Part shown: piece by piece, positions 20,725 through 29,712 of the stretch
Position numbering within the stretch: the stretch's first letter is position 1
How the letters are laid out: each line of letters opens with the position of its first letter
NCBI RefSeq assembly: GCF_024345535.1
Contig: NZ_JAGQBH010000002.1
Span: 456,709 to 520,708, forward strand
DNA length: 64,000 bases
From: Cyanobium sp. N.Huapi 1H5
Lineage (GTDB): Bacteria; Cyanobacteriota; Cyanobacteriia; PCC-6307; Cyanobiaceae
Direction: 5' to 3'
Position numbers and translations under genes: made by a program
The notes under the pieces: generated by a model
The model's database searches: none
The model's input: the letters and a program-made list of their open reading frames with translations, nothing else
What the model was told of the DNA's origin: nothing

Positions 20725-21936
20725 ATGCAAGTCCTTCTGCGCCGCCTCCGCTCCGAACTGTTCGCCACCCCCGCCGATGGGGCCCTGAGCGTCGCCCTGA
20801 TCACCCTGCTCAGCCTGGGGGCCTTCGGTTTCCTGCGCTGGGCCCTCACCCAGGCCCAGTGGGCCGTGGTCAAGGTCAACAGCACCCTGTTCGCCGTGGG
20901 GCGCTACCCGATCGAGCAGCAGTGGCGCCTCTGGCTGCTCACCGCCCTGCTGGTGGCAGCCAGTGGCGCCACCTGGGGACTGCTGCGTGCCCACCCCCGC
21001 CCCGACCGCACCGGGGTGCTGTGGCCCAGCAACGACCGGCTGGCCCTGGCGCTGCTCGCCCTGATCGCCCTGGCCGTGCCCTTCGCCCTGGGGCTGACCC
21101 TGGCCATCCAGTCCCGCTGGTGGGGGCTCCTCCTGCTGCTGGCCCTCTGCCGCTGGCTGGCCGGCCGCTACGGGGCGAACCTGTCGCCCACCGGTCGGCG
21201 GCTGGCCGCCCTGGTGTGGCCGCTGCTCTACCTGGGGGGCATGGCGCTGATCAGCGGCGGGCTGGGTCTGGTGGGGGTGCCGCCATCGGAATGGGGCGGC
21301 CTGCTGCTCACCCTGCTGGCCTCCAGCTTCGCGATCCTGCTGTGTTTCCCGATCGGGGTGCTGCTCGCCCTGGGACGCCGCAGCGAGCTGCCCCTGCTGC
21401 GCTGGGGCTCGGTGCTTTACATCGAGTTCATCCGCGGCGCGCCGCTGATCACCCTGCTGTTCCTCGGCCAGAACATCCTCGGCTTCCTGCTGCCCGGCGG
21501 CCTGGCACCGGAGCGGGTCTGGCGGGCGGCCTGGGTGCTCACCTTCTTCGCCGCCGCCTACCTGGCGGAGGCGGTGCGCTCCGGCCTGGCGGCCGTGCCC
21601 CGGGGACAGCTGGAGGCCGCCCGCTCCCTCGGCCTCTCCTACCCGAAGGCCCTGCAGCACGTGGTGCTGCCCCAGGCCCTGAGGGTGGCCCTGCCGGCGA
21701 TGGTGGGCCAGTTCATCTCGCTCCTGCAGGACACCACCCTGCTGTCGCTGATCGGATTGCTGGAACTGCTCGGCACGGCCCGCACCGTGATGGCCAACCC
21801 GGCTTTCCTGGGCCGAAACGGTGAGGTCTATCTCACCCTGGCCGTGCTGTTCTGGGGCTGCTGTGCCGCCCTCGGACTGGGCAGCCGGGCCCTGGAGCGC
21901 CGCCTCGATCCCCACGCCGTGCCCAGCGCCACCTGA
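20725..21936 (+). CDS. Amino acid ABC transporter permease 2 (AapM/BztC/NatH-like)
   Basis: A 403-residue partner permease with a long N-terminal membrane region (about five segments before residue 190) and a C-terminal BPD_transp_1 domain. Motifs are LYIEFIRGAPLITLLFLGQN, YLAEAVRSGLAAVPRGQLEA and LGLSYPKALQHVVLPQALR, the last being the EAA loop. It starts two bases after the stop of permease 1 and should heterodimerise with it. The ATPase gene follows 50 bases downstream. Confidence 0.92.
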   Translation: MQVLLRRLRSELFATPADGALSVALITLLSLGAFGFLRWALTQAQWAVVKVNSTLFAVGRYPIEQQWRLWLLTALLVAASGATWGLLRAHPRPDRTGVLWPSNDRLALALLALIALAVPFALGLTLAIQSRWWGLLLLLALCRWLAGRYGANLSPTGRRLAALVWPLLYLGGMALISGGLGLVGVPPSEWGGLLLTLLASSFAILLCFPIGVLLALGRRSELPLLRWGSVLYIEFIRGAPLITLLFLGQNILGFLLPGGLAPERVWRAAWVLTFFAAAYLAEAVRSGLAAVPRGQLEAARSLGLSYPKALQHVVLPQALRVALPAMVGQFISLLQDTTLLSLIGLLELLGTARTVMANPAFLGRNGEVYLTLAVLFWGCCAALGLGSRALERRLDPHAVPSAT

Positions 21937-21986
21937 AACGGTCTGACCCCGCCCGACTCCCCCGCCTCCTTCCCGTTTCCCGCCCC

Positions 21987-22736
21987 ATGAGCCAACCCAG
22001 CAGCGAACTGATGATCGAGGCGCGGGCCGTCGAGAAGTGGTACCCCAACGGATTCCAGGCGTTGCGCGGCGCCAGCCTGACCGTGCGGCGGGGCGAGGTG
22101 GTGGTGATCATGGGCCCATCGGGATCGGGCAAGAGCACCTTCATCCGCACCTTCAATGCCCTGGAGGACTTTCAGAAGGGCAGCATCACCGTCGACGGGA
22201 TCGTGCTCTCCAACGACCTGCGCAACATCGATGCCATCCGCCGGGAGGTGGGGATGGTGTTCCAGCAGTTCAACCTCTTCCCCCACCTCTCGGTGCTCGA
22301 CAACCTGACCCTGGCGCCGGTGCTGGTGCGCAAGCGCCCCAAGGCCGAGGTGGAGAAGCAGGCCCGGGCCCTGCTGGAGCGGGTGGGCATCGCCGAACAG
22401 GCCGGCAAGTATCCCGGCCAGCTCTCGGGGGGTCAGCAGCAGCGGGTGGCGATCGCCCGGGCCCTGTGCATGGAACCGCGCATCCTCCTGTTCGACGAAC
22501 CCACCAGCGCCCTCGACCCGGAGATGGTGCGGGAGGTGCTGGAGGTGATGCAGGATCTCGCCGCCGACGACATCACCATGGTGGTGGTGACCCACGAGGT
22601 GAAGTTCGCCCGCCACGTGGCCCACCGGGTGGTGCTGATGGCCGACGGCGAGGTGGTGGAGGAGGCGGAGCCGGAGGTGTTCTTCACCAACCCCAGCCAC
22701 GAGCGCACCCGCCGCTTCCTGGATCAGATTCTCTGA
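21987..22736 (+). CDS. Amino acid ABC transporter ATP-binding protein (AapP/BztD/GlnQ-like)
   Basis: A 249-residue ABC ATPase. Walker A is GPSGSGKST, the Q-loop FQQFNLFPHL, the signature LSGGQQQRVAIARAL, Walker B ILLFDEPTSALDPE, and the switch His is in VVVTHEVKFARH. This is the polar amino acid subfamily. It completes the binding protein-permease-permease-ATPase set. In cyanobacteria such ATPases can serve several binding-protein systems. Only 9 bases separate its stop from the stop of the convergent GH57 gene. Confidence 0.95.
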   Translation: MSQPSSELMIEARAVEKWYPNGFQALRGASLTVRRGEVVVIMGPSGSGKSTFIRTFNALEDFQKGSITVDGIVLSNDLRNIDAIRREVGMVFQQFNLFPHLSVLDNLTLAPVLVRKRPKAEVEKQARALLERVGIAEQAGKYPGQLSGGQQQRVAIARALCMEPRILLFDEPTSALDPEMVREVLEVMQDLAADDITMVVVTHEVKFARHVAHRVVLMADGEVVEEAEPEVFFTNPSHERTRRFLDQIL

Positions 22737-22745
22737 GGCTGGCCG

Positions 22746-24311
22746 CTAGCCCCGGGTCGCCCAGTCGGCGGCGTTGAGCTGCGGGAACAGCCCGTCCTCC
22801 CGCTCCACCCCCACCAGCCACTCCCGGGGCAGGTCGGTGCCGTGCTCGAGGGCATCGATCAGCCGCCAGAAACGGTCGAGGTGGCGGCGGATCCGCTCCC
22901 GCGCCAGGCCAGTGGTGGTGCCGGCCCGCAGGATGAAGCTCCAGTCGGAGCTCTGGGCCAGCAGCAGCTCACGGCCCGCCTGGGTGAGCAGGGCCCGCTG
23001 GGCGGTGCTGCCCACTCCCCGGTTCACCCGCTGAACCATGGCCCGGGAGGCGCGCTGCCACTCCGCCACCACCCAGGCGTTGGTGTCGTTGAGCCAGTAG
23101 TCGTGGTAGCCCCCCTGGCCCCAGCTGGAGGGGGCCGGCCGGCAGACCTGCAGGGCCCGCCCTTCGCTGAGCACTTCGCGCAGATGGGTGAAACGCACGT
23201 CCAGGGCCGGCCCCTGGCGGAACAGCTCGGCCAGGAACCGGGGCCCCTCGAACCACCAGTGGCCGAACAGCTCCGCATCGAAGGGGGCCACCAGCAGCGG
23301 CGGCGGCTCGATCGTGGCCGCCAGCTGCCCCATCTGGGCGGCGCGGCCCCGCAGGAAGGCTTCGGCATGCTCCGTCACGCGCTCCGCCGCCTGCTCCGGG
23401 TCGTAGGGGCGCTTCAGCTCCAGGGGACAGCCCTGGGCGGTGACCCGGTGCAGCTTCAGCCCGAGGGGGCGACGGTCGTGGATGCCCTGGGCCTCCAGGG
23501 CGTCCTCCGGCAGGTCCCAGCCCAGGTCGCGGTGGAACTCCCGGTAGGCCCCGTCGCCTGGGTAGCCCTGGCTGGCACTCCACACCGGCAGGGTGGATTC
23601 GCTGTCGCGGGCGAAGAAGGCCACCCCCGCCGGGGAGCAGATCGGCGCATAGACCCCGTAGCGGGGACGGGGCAGGCCATGGAGCAGGCCGTGGCCGTCG
23701 AGCAGGGAATAGCGCAGGCCGCACTCAGCCAGGAGCCGGTCGAGGTCTTCGTAGTAGGCGCACTCCGGCAGCCAGATGCCAAGGGGCCGTTGGCCGAGCA
23801 GCCGCTGGTGCTCCCGCACGGCGGTGAGCAGCTGGGCCCGCACCGCCTCCGGCGAATCCCGCAGCAGGGGCAGGTAGCCGTGGGTGGCCCCGCAGGTGAT
23901 CAGATCCAGGACCCCCTGCTCCTGCAGCCGCCGGAAGCGGGGCAGGAGGTCCCCCTCCATCTCCCGCCACTGGGCCTCGATGGCCGAGAGGGTGCGCTGC
24001 AGCTCCCGGGCCGGAACCTCCAGGTCGGGGTCGGCCCCGTCGAGCAGGGTGCGGCGCAGGGCGAGCCAGGCCGGGAAGCGGCCGTTGAGGGCCCGGTCGC
24101 TCAGCAGCGACAGCAGGGTGGGGGAGAGGCCGAGGGTGAGCCGGGGCCGTTGCTGGGGATCGGCGGCCGCCTGCTCCAGCACCTCCAGCAGCGGCAGATA
24201 GCATTCCTGGAGGGCCTGGAAGTACCAGTCCTCCTCGAGCGAACCGGGTTCTCCGGAGCGCACGTAGGGGAGGTGGGCATGCAACACCAGGGCCAGATCG
24301 CCTGCGGCCAT
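22746..24311 (-). CDS. GH57 family alpha-glucan enzyme (1,4-alpha-glucan branching type)
   Basis: A 521-residue cytosolic glycoside hydrolase family 57 protein of the DUF1957/branching-enzyme subgroup. Visible GH57 signatures are HAHLPYVR at the start, GATHGYLPLL, WLPECAYY with the nucleophile Glu, and FDAELFGHWWFEG with the acid/base Asp. The C-terminal helical part (about 400-521) is typical of the branching-type enzymes. It would act on glycogen. An alpha-amylase-like activity is the main alternative, since activity cannot be told from motifs alone. It is a single minus-strand gene, divergent from leuA. Confidence 0.85.
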   Translation of the reverse strand: MAAGDLALVLHAHLPYVRSGEPGSLEEDWYFQALQECYLPLLEVLEQAAADPQQRPRLTLGLSPTLLSLLSDRALNGRFPAWLALRRTLLDGADPDLEVPARELQRTLSAIEAQWREMEGDLLPRFRRLQEQGVLDLITCGATHGYLPLLRDSPEAVRAQLLTAVREHQRLLGQRPLGIWLPECAYYEDLDRLLAECGLRYSLLDGHGLLHGLPRPRYGVYAPICSPAGVAFFARDSESTLPVWSASQGYPGDGAYREFHRDLGWDLPEDALEAQGIHDRRPLGLKLHRVTAQGCPLELKRPYDPEQAAERVTEHAEAFLRGRAAQMGQLAATIEPPPLLVAPFDAELFGHWWFEGPRFLAELFRQGPALDVRFTHLREVLSEGRALQVCRPAPSSWGQGGYHDYWLNDTNAWVVAEWQRASRAMVQRVNRGVGSTAQRALLTQAGRELLLAQSSDWSFILRAGTTTGLARERIRRHLDRFWRLIDALEHGTDLPREWLVGVEREDGLFPQLNAADWATRG

Positions 24312-24348
24312 GGGGAAACCCTCTGTGCGGCCACTCTACGTTTCGCAC

Positions 24349-24378
24349 CCTGACGTTCCGCTCCCTGATGTTCCGCTC
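24349..24378. repeat. Tandem 15-bp direct repeat between the GH57 gene and leuA
   Basis: Two adjacent copies of CCTGAYGTTCCGCTC (24349-24363 and 24364-24378) differ at a single base (C/T at position 6). They lie in the 128-base divergent promoter region, 61 bases before the leuA ATG and 38 bases before the GH57 start. They may be a regulator site or a chance duplication. Confidence 0.55.
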
Positions 24379-24439
24379 CCGGAGCCGGGTCTTCCGGCCC
24401 GTAGAGTGGGACTAACTCATAGCTGTTCCGCCTAACCCC

Positions 24440-26065
24440 ATGGCCCGCGATCCCGGCCGGGTATTGATCTTCGATACCACCCTCCGCGACGGGGAGCAGT
24501 CCCCCGGCGCCAGCCTCAACCTGGAGGAGAAGCTCGCGATCGCCCAGCAGCTGGCCCGCCTGGGGGTCGACATCGTCGAGGCCGGCTTCCCCTTCGCCAG
24601 CAGCGGCGATTTCCACGCCGTCCAAAGAATCGCCGCCACCGTGGGCACACCCGATGGCCCGGTGATCTGTGGCCTGGCCCGGGCCGCCAGCGGCGACATC
24701 AAGGCCTGCGCCGAGGCCGTGGCCCCCGCCGCCCGCCGGCGCATCCACACCTTCATCGCCACCAGCGACATCCATCTGGAGCACAAGCTCCGCAAGACCC
24801 GCGCCGAGGTGCTTGCCATCACCGCGGAGATGGTGGCCTACGCCCGCTCCCTCGTCGACGACGTGGAGTTCTCCTGCGAGGACGCCGGCCGCAGCGACCC
24901 CGAGTTCATGCACCAGGTGATCGAGGCGGCGATCAACGCCGGCGCCACCACCATCAACATTCCCGACACGGTGGGCTACACCACCCCGGCCGAATTCGGT
25001 GAAATCATCGCCGGCATCAACCGCTCGGTGCCCAACATCGACCAGGCGGTGATCTCGGTCCATGGCCACAACGATCTCGGTCTGGCCGTCGCCAACTTCC
25101 TCGAAGCGGTGAAGAACGGCGCCCGCCAGCTGGAGTGCACCATCAACGGCATCGGCGAACGGGCCGGCAACGCCTCCCTCGAGGAGCTGGTGATGGCGCT
25201 GCACGTGCGCCGCAGCTACTTCAACCCTTTCCTGGGCCGGCCGGCCGATCAGCGCGACCCGCTCACCAACGTGCGCACCGAGGAGATCACCAAGACCTCC
25301 CGGCTGGTCTCCAACCTCACCGGCATGGCGGTGCAGCCCAACAAGGCGATCGTGGGCGCCAACGCCTTCGCCCATGAGTCCGGCATCCACCAGGACGGGG
25401 TGCTCAAGAACCGGCTCACCTACGAGATCATCGACGCCCGAACCGTCGGCCTGGCCGACAACCGCCTCTCCCTCGGCAAGCTCTCGGGCCGCAGCGCCTT
25501 CCGGGCCCGGCTGGAGGAGCTCGGCTACACCCTGGAGCGCACCGACCTCGACGACGCCTTCGCCCGCTTCAAGGAGCTGGCCGACCGCAAGCGGGAGATC
25601 ACCGACCGGGATCTGGAGGCGATCGTCAGCGAGCAGGTGCAGCAGCAGGACCAACCCCGCTACGCCCTGCAGTCGGTGCAGGTGAGCTGCGGCACCAACC
25701 TGCAGCCCACCGCCACCGTCACCCTCCGGGACGGGGACGGCATCGACCTGACCGAGGCGGCGATCGGCACCGGACCGGTGGATGCGGTCTGCCAGGCCCT
25801 CAACCACCTGGCCCAGGTGCCGAACGAGCTGGTGGAGTTCAGCATCAAGTCCGTCACCGAGGGCATCGACGCCATGGGCGAGGTGACCATCCGCCTGCGC
25901 CACCAGGGGGTGCTCTATTCGGGCCATGCGGCCGACACCGACATCGTCGTGGCGGCGGCCCAGGCTTTCGTGAACGCCCTCAACCGGCTGGTCTCCGGCA
26001 GCCAGCGCGCCCCGCTGCATCCCCAGAAGACCCCCCTTCCGGTGGCGGAACTGCCGCGTCTGTGA
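24440..26065 (+). CDS. leuA: 2-isopropylmalate synthase
   Basis: A 541-residue enzyme that condenses acetyl-CoA with 2-oxoisovalerate in the first committed step of leucine synthesis. The HMGL-like TIM barrel begins [17 protein letters not shown], with the metal ligands in [10 protein letters not shown] and NGIGERAGN. The C-terminal LeuA allosteric domain, which senses leucine, spans about residues 390-535 ([16 protein letters not shown]). The length and ATG at 24440 are standard. No leucine-rich leader peptide or T-box was found in the 128 bases upstream. The stop overlaps the GTG of a sugar permease gene, an unexpected partner. Confidence 0.96.
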   Translation: MARDPGRVLIFDTTLRDGEQSPGASLNLEEKLAIAQQLARLGVDIVEAGFPFASSGDFHAVQRIAATVGTPDGPVICGLARAASGDIKACAEAVAPAARRRIHTFIATSDIHLEHKLRKTRAEVLAITAEMVAYARSLVDDVEFSCEDAGRSDPEFMHQVIEAAINAGATTINIPDTVGYTTPAEFGEIIAGINRSVPNIDQAVISVHGHNDLGLAVANFLEAVKNGARQLECTINGIGERAGNASLEELVMALHVRRSYFNPFLGRPADQRDPLTNVRTEEITKTSRLVSNLTGMAVQPNKAIVGANAFAHESGIHQDGVLKNRLTYEIIDARTVGLADNRLSLGKLSGRSAFRARLEELGYTLERTDLDDAFARFKELADRKREITDRDLEAIVSEQVQQQDQPRYALQSVQVSCGTNLQPTATVTLRDGDGIDLTEAAIGTGPVDAVCQALNHLAQVPNELVEFSIKSVTEGIDAMGEVTIRLRHQGVLYSGHAADTDIVVAAAQAFVNALNRLVSGSQRAPLHPQKTPLPVAELPRL

Positions 26066-26898
26066 ACGCCCCCAACCGCTCCCCGCTGGCCACCGGGCTG
26101 CAGCTCGCCCTGCTGCTGCTGGTGGCCGTGCTGCTGCTGCTGCCCCTGCTGTGGCTGGTCAGCACCTCCCTCAAGGGGCCGGCGGAGGACATCTTCACCA
26201 GCCCTCCGGCCCTGCTGCCGAGCCAGCCGAGCCTGGAGGCCTACGGACGCCTGTTCGCCGCCAACCCGATGGGCACCTACCTGCTCAACAGCACGATCGT
26301 CAGCTCCCTGGCGGTGCTGGCCAACCTGCTGTTCTGCTCCCTGGCGGCCTACCCCCTGGCGCGGATGCGTTTCCGGGGCCGCGGGCTGGTGCTGGCCCTG
26401 GTGGTGGCCACGATCCTGATCCCCTTCCAGGTGGTGATGATCCCCCTCTACCTGCTGATGGTGCAGATCGGGCTGCGCAACACCCTCTGGGCCCTGATCG
26501 TGCCCCAGGCGGCCACGGCCTTCGGCATCTTCCTGCTGCGCCAGAGCTTCCTGGCGGTGCCGGTGGAGCTCGAGGAGGCGGCCCGGATCGATGGCTGCAC
26601 GCCCATCGGCGAATGGTGGAACGTCATGCTGCCGGCCGCCCGGGCCGACCTGATCACCCTGGCGATGTTCGTGTTCATCGGCACCTGGAGTGACTTCCTC
26701 TGGCCGCTGATCATTCTCGACGACCCCACCCTCTACACCCTGCCCCTGGGCCTGCAGCAGCTGGCCAGCAGCTTCTCCCTCGACTGGCGCCTGGTGGCGG
26801 CCGGATCGGTGGTGTCGATCCTGCCGGTGCTGCTGCTGTTCGTGCTGCTGCAGCGCTACATCCTGCCCAGCGCCAGCGGCGACGCCGTCAAGGGCTGA
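26062..26898 (+). CDS. Carbohydrate ABC transporter permease (MalG/GgtD-like), orphan
   Basis: A 278-residue permease with six membrane segments and the MalG-type EAA loop [20 protein letters not shown]. This class imports sugars or glycerol-type solutes; in cyanobacteria the related GgtD takes part in glucosylglycerol, sucrose and trehalose uptake. It starts with GTG at 26062, overlapping the leuA stop (GTGA). No binding protein, MalF-type partner or ATPase is adjacent, so its partners must be encoded elsewhere. The TGA lies inside a perfect hairpin shared with the convergent gene. Confidence 0.87.
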   Translation: MNAPNRSPLATGLQLALLLLVAVLLLLPLLWLVSTSLKGPAEDIFTSPPALLPSQPSLEAYGRLFAANPMGTYLLNSTIVSSLAVLANLLFCSLAAYPLARMRFRGRGLVLALVVATILIPFQVVMIPLYLLMVQIGLRNTLWALIVPQAATAFGIFLLRQSFLAVPVELEEAARIDGCTPIGEWWNVMLPAARADLITLAMFVFIGTWSDFLWPLIILDDPTLYTLPLGLQQLASSFSLDWRLVAAGSVVSILPVLLLFVLLQRYILPSASGDAVKG

Positions 26899-26916
26899 GG
26901 CCCCCCAGGGGCCTCA
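26896..26916. terminator. Perfect hairpin containing both stop codons of two convergent genes
   Basis: TGAGGCCCC (26896-26904) and GGGGCCTCA (26908-26916) form a 9-bp stem with a 3-base loop. The TGA of the sugar permease is the first three bases and the TGA of the opposing gene (TCA on the plus strand) the last three. There is no T-run, so it may act as a bidirectional Rho-independent-like or RNA-stabilising hairpin. Confidence 0.6.
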
Positions 26917-27438
26917 GGGGGTGCTCACCGGCGGGGGGCGGAGCACGCCGCCGCCCTCGCCACGGTCGGCCGGGGCCTGGCCAGGACGGCCGCCGGGCCC
27001 CGCCGAAGGCATCGCTGGGGCGGGGAAGGGGTCCGGATCCCGCTGGGGGCGCCGCACCGCCCTGCCCTGCAGGTCGGCCAGGGCGGAACGCCACTCGTCC
27101 TGCTGCTGCTCGAGGGCCGCCAGCCGCTGGGCCCCGGCTTCCAGGGTCTGGAGGCGCCCCACCATCGCCCGCTGCTGCTCCTCCAGCACGGAGGTGCGAT
27201 CGAGGGCGCGGCTGTTCTCCAGTCCCTGCAGGCGCTGCTCCAGCTTCATCAGCAGCTGGCTCTGCTCCCGCGTCTTGCCCAGGATCACCAGGAACAGGAC
27301 AGCCAGCATGGAGCTCAGGCCGATCTGCAGCCAGCTGGTCCAGGCCGGCGGGCCGGAGGCCGGGGGCGGGGGGGAACGCCGGGAGCCGTCGTCTTCGCGG
27401 TCGGTGATCGAGACCATGCGCCCCCTGTGCTGACCCAT
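26914..27438 (-). CDS. Membrane-anchored coiled-coil protein of unknown function
   Basis: A 174-residue protein. A basic, Pro/Ser-rich cytosolic start is followed by one hydrophobic segment (WLQIGLSSMLAVLFLVILG, about residues 36-54), then a predicted coiled coil from about 57 to 125 (EQSQLLMKLEQRLQGLEN and following, rich in Gln, Glu and Leu) and a Pro/Gly-rich tail. An ATG seven codons in (MVSITDRE) is an alternative start. It is 23 bases downstream of the ATP-grasp ligase gene and probably cotranscribed. No domain is recognised. Confidence 0.7.
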   Translation of the reverse strand: MGQHRGRMVSITDREDDGSRRSPPPPASGPPAWTSWLQIGLSSMLAVLFLVILGKTREQSQLLMKLEQRLQGLENSRALDRTSVLEEQQRAMVGRLQTLEAGAQRLAALEQQQDEWRSALADLQGRAVRRPQRDPDPFPAPAMPSAGPGGRPGQAPADRGEGGGVLRPPPVSTP

Positions 27439-27461
27439 CCTGCCCTGAGCGGCCCGGGGCG

Positions 27462-28991
27462 TCAGCCGCCGGCCGCCGGAAGGCCGGCGCCGCTGCGGGT
27501 GGCGGCACCGGCCAGCAGCTCCGCCACGGTGGAGCGGTAGACGGCGGATGCCTGCTCCGGATCGCGGCCGATGCAGGTCATGCCCAGCTTGCCGAACTCC
27601 GAAAGGCAGCCCAGCAGGTGAAACACGCTGCCCTGCAGGCGTGCCGGATCGTAGTGGAGGCCGGCCTCAGCCACGATGTCGATCAGATCCAGCGGCATCA
27701 GGCCCCGCAGGCGGGGGTCGCTGAGGTTGTCAGTGGCGCGGTAGTGCAGCGGCTGGCCGGTGGGGGAAAGGAAGCAGCCGGTGGCGGGGTCGAGGCTGCC
27801 GGCGGTGATCGCCCGCAGGGCCATGAACGGATGGGTGGTGCCCCCCTGGCGCAGGTTGACCTCGATGGCCTGCAGATCCCAGCGCTCGCCGAAGCGGCGG
27901 GCGATGAAGTCGACCCCGAAGCGCTCGAGGGCCCCTTCGGCGGCAAGGGCCCGGCCGACGGCCAGGCCGTGCTCCATCAGCGCCACCCGGTAGGGCTCGG
28001 CGGCGGGGAAGCAGCAGCCCAGGTAGGTCTGGCCGCCGGCGCCGCCGAGGATCTGCTCGTGGGTGGAGAGCACTTCCACCACACCCCCCGGATGGATCGT
28101 GCCCTGCACGCTCGGGGAGCGCAGCGCGTCGCCGCCCTCCAGCCAGGCCTCGGCCAGGGCCCCCTGGCCGCCCAGCAGCTCCGACCAGCCGGCCGCCGGC
28201 ATCGGCAGGGCCTCCAGGGCCCGCCGGATCCGCCCGACCCGCTCGCGCCGGGCCAGCCCGGCCAGCGCCAGGGGCGGGAGATCGAGGCGGGCATTGCCCT
28301 CGCCGCTGAAGCCCTCATTCAGCTTGACGACACAGCCGCCGAGCCCGGGGTCGCTCTCCCACAGGTCGGCCACCGCTTCCGCCAGCGCGTCGAGGTCGTG
28401 GGCCAGGCCGCTGCCGGGGGGATGGGGCACACCGCAGCGGGCGAACAGCTCCCGGCTGCCCGCCTTGGTGCCCCAGTAGCCCAGGGCCGGATCGGTGCCC
28501 AGCAGGGGCACCTGCAGGCGCTCGGAGAGCGTCTTCTCCAGCTCGGTCACCACGTAGCAGATGATGAAACTCCTGCCCGGCCGCAGCCGCTCCCGGATCC
28601 GCCCGAGCAGGGCCGGCCGCTCCAGCAGCTTCTGGGTCAGGGGCCGGGCGGAGCCGTCGTCGGTGTCGAACAGGTGAAGCCGGCGGCGGGCATGGGAGGT
28701 GGGCACCCCCGGCATCAGCTCCAGGACCGCATCCACCACCAGCTCGGGCAGCAGCTTGCTGGTCACGTAGACCACCTGCACGCCCGGATTGCGCAGCCGC
28801 ATCAGGGAGAACAGCTGGCGTTCCTCGTAGTGGTGGGCCCCCGTCACCAGGGCCAGCTGGGAGGGGTCCATGGTGAGGGAGGGCACCATCAGCAGGTCGA
28901 AATCCGCACCCGCCCCGCCACCGGCGTCGCCGTGCTCCCGGCCCCACGGGGCCTGCAGCCCCTGCTGCAGTTCGCGGAAGCTCAGGGCCAT
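27462..28991 (-). CDS. ATP-grasp ligase (PGM1-related peptide ligase type)
   Basis: A 509-residue protein. An N-terminal domain (about 30-150; LLMVPSLTMDPSQLALVTGA, HHYEERQLFSLMRLRNP) precedes an ATP-grasp fold with GTDPALGYWGTKAGSRELF, the nucleotide-binding VVKLNEGFSGEGNARL, and the metal/phosphate region QAIEVNLRQGGTTHPFMALR (about 385-405). It resembles cyanobacterial proteins annotated as peptide ligase PGM1-related, after the ATP-grasp of pheganomycin synthesis, which joins carboxylates to amino groups. Substrates are unknown. It heads a two-gene minus operon with a coiled-coil membrane protein and is divergent from the SemiSWEET gene. Confidence 0.75.
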   Translation of the reverse strand: MALSFRELQQGLQAPWGREHGDAGGGAGADFDLLMVPSLTMDPSQLALVTGAHHYEERQLFSLMRLRNPGVQVVYVTSKLLPELVVDAVLELMPGVPTSHARRRLHLFDTDDGSARPLTQKLLERPALLGRIRERLRPGRSFIICYVVTELEKTLSERLQVPLLGTDPALGYWGTKAGSRELFARCGVPHPPGSGLAHDLDALAEAVADLWESDPGLGGCVVKLNEGFSGEGNARLDLPPLALAGLARRERVGRIRRALEALPMPAAGWSELLGGQGALAEAWLEGGDALRSPSVQGTIHPGGVVEVLSTHEQILGGAGGQTYLGCCFPAAEPYRVALMEHGLAVGRALAAEGALERFGVDFIARRFGERWDLQAIEVNLRQGGTTHPFMALRAITAGSLDPATGCFLSPTGQPLHYRATDNLSDPRLRGLMPLDLIDIVAEAGLHYDPARLQGSVFHLLGCLSEFGKLGMTCIGRDPEQASAVYRSTVAELLAGAATRSGAGLPAAGG

Positions 28992-29042
28992 GGCCGGATG
29001 GGCGGAATGTCGTCATGCTGACCACCACAGCGACCAGCGCCA

Positions 29043-29318
29043 ATGGAGTCGTTCACGGTGAGTGCCCTCGGGTACGGCGCCGCCTCACTCACCACCCTGA
29101 GCCTGTTCCCCCAGGCGCTGAAGACCGTGCGCAGCGGCGACACCAGCGCCATCTCGCTGCGGATGTATGGACTGTTCACGCTGGGGGTGCTGGCCTGGGC
29201 CGTCTACGGCCTGCTGCGGGCCGACGGTCCGGTGATCGCTGCCAACCTGATCACGCTGATCCCGGCGTCGGTGGTGCTGGAACGCAAGCTGCGGGCCCTG
29301 CTGGAGGGGAGACGCTGA
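29043..29318 (+). CDS. SemiSWEET-like transporter (single PQ-loop repeat)
   Basis: A 91-residue membrane protein with three helices: one triple-helix bundle, the bacterial half of eukaryotic SWEET sugar facilitators. The PQ motif is in LTTLSLFPQALKTVRSGDTS and is followed by ISLRMYGLFTLGVLAWAVYG, which includes the conserved Trp/Tyr region. Such proteins work as dimers for sugar diffusion. The ATG at 29043 is 51 bases from the divergent ATP-grasp start. The first crcB gene begins two bases after its stop. Confidence 0.88.
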   Translation: MESFTVSALGYGAASLTTLSLFPQALKTVRSGDTSAISLRMYGLFTLGVLAWAVYGLLRADGPVIAANLITLIPASVVLERKLRALLEGRR

Positions 29319-29319
29319 G

Positions 29320-29703
29320 GTGGCGGCACCCATGGACAACGGCGCCCTGTTCGTCGCGATCGGAGCGGTGCCGGGGGCCTGGCTGCGCTTCCGGGTGGTC
29401 AACCACTTCGAACCGATGCTGCCCCGCAAGCACTGGGGAACGTTCGGCGTGAATCTGATCGCCTGCTTCGCCATCGGCCTGCTGGTGAGCCTGGAGGCCA
29501 GCTGCGGGCTGGCGGCGGGCCGCGCCCTGCTGCTGCTCGGCACGGGGTTCCTGGGCAGTTTCAGCACCTTCTCCACCTGGATCGCCGAACTGCACGCGAC
29601 CCTGCACCAGCGCCAGCGCCGCGAGGCCGTCCTGCTCTGCGGCGGTTCGGTGCTGGGGGGCCTGCTGGCCGTGGGTGCCGGCCTGGCCATCGGCGGCAGC
29701 TAG
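29320..29703 (+). CDS. crcB: Fluoride channel CrcB/Fluc, subunit 1
   Basis: A 127-residue, four-helix membrane protein. Fluc motifs are GAVPGAWLRFRV (GAxxR), the pore Asn in WGTFGVNLIACF, and GFLGSFSTFSTW with the central Na+-site turn and the Phe box. Fluc channels export F- as dual-topology dimers. The start is GTG at 29320; an ATG four codons later (MDNGALF) is also possible. A second, different crcB gene follows nine bases later, the usual sign of a heterodimeric pair. No fluoride riboswitch was seen upstream. Confidence 0.9.
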   Translation: MAAPMDNGALFVAIGAVPGAWLRFRVVNHFEPMLPRKHWGTFGVNLIACFAIGLLVSLEASCGLAAGRALLLLGTGFLGSFSTFSTWIAELHATLHQRQRREAVLLCGGSVLGGLLAVGAGLAIGGS

Positions 29704-29712
29704 GGGGGAACG

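Noticed and set aside
28992..29042. Fluoride riboswitch before the SemiSWEET-crcB cluster
   Set aside because: The leader is only 51 bases and lacks the conserved GGCGAUGG and pseudoknot sequence.
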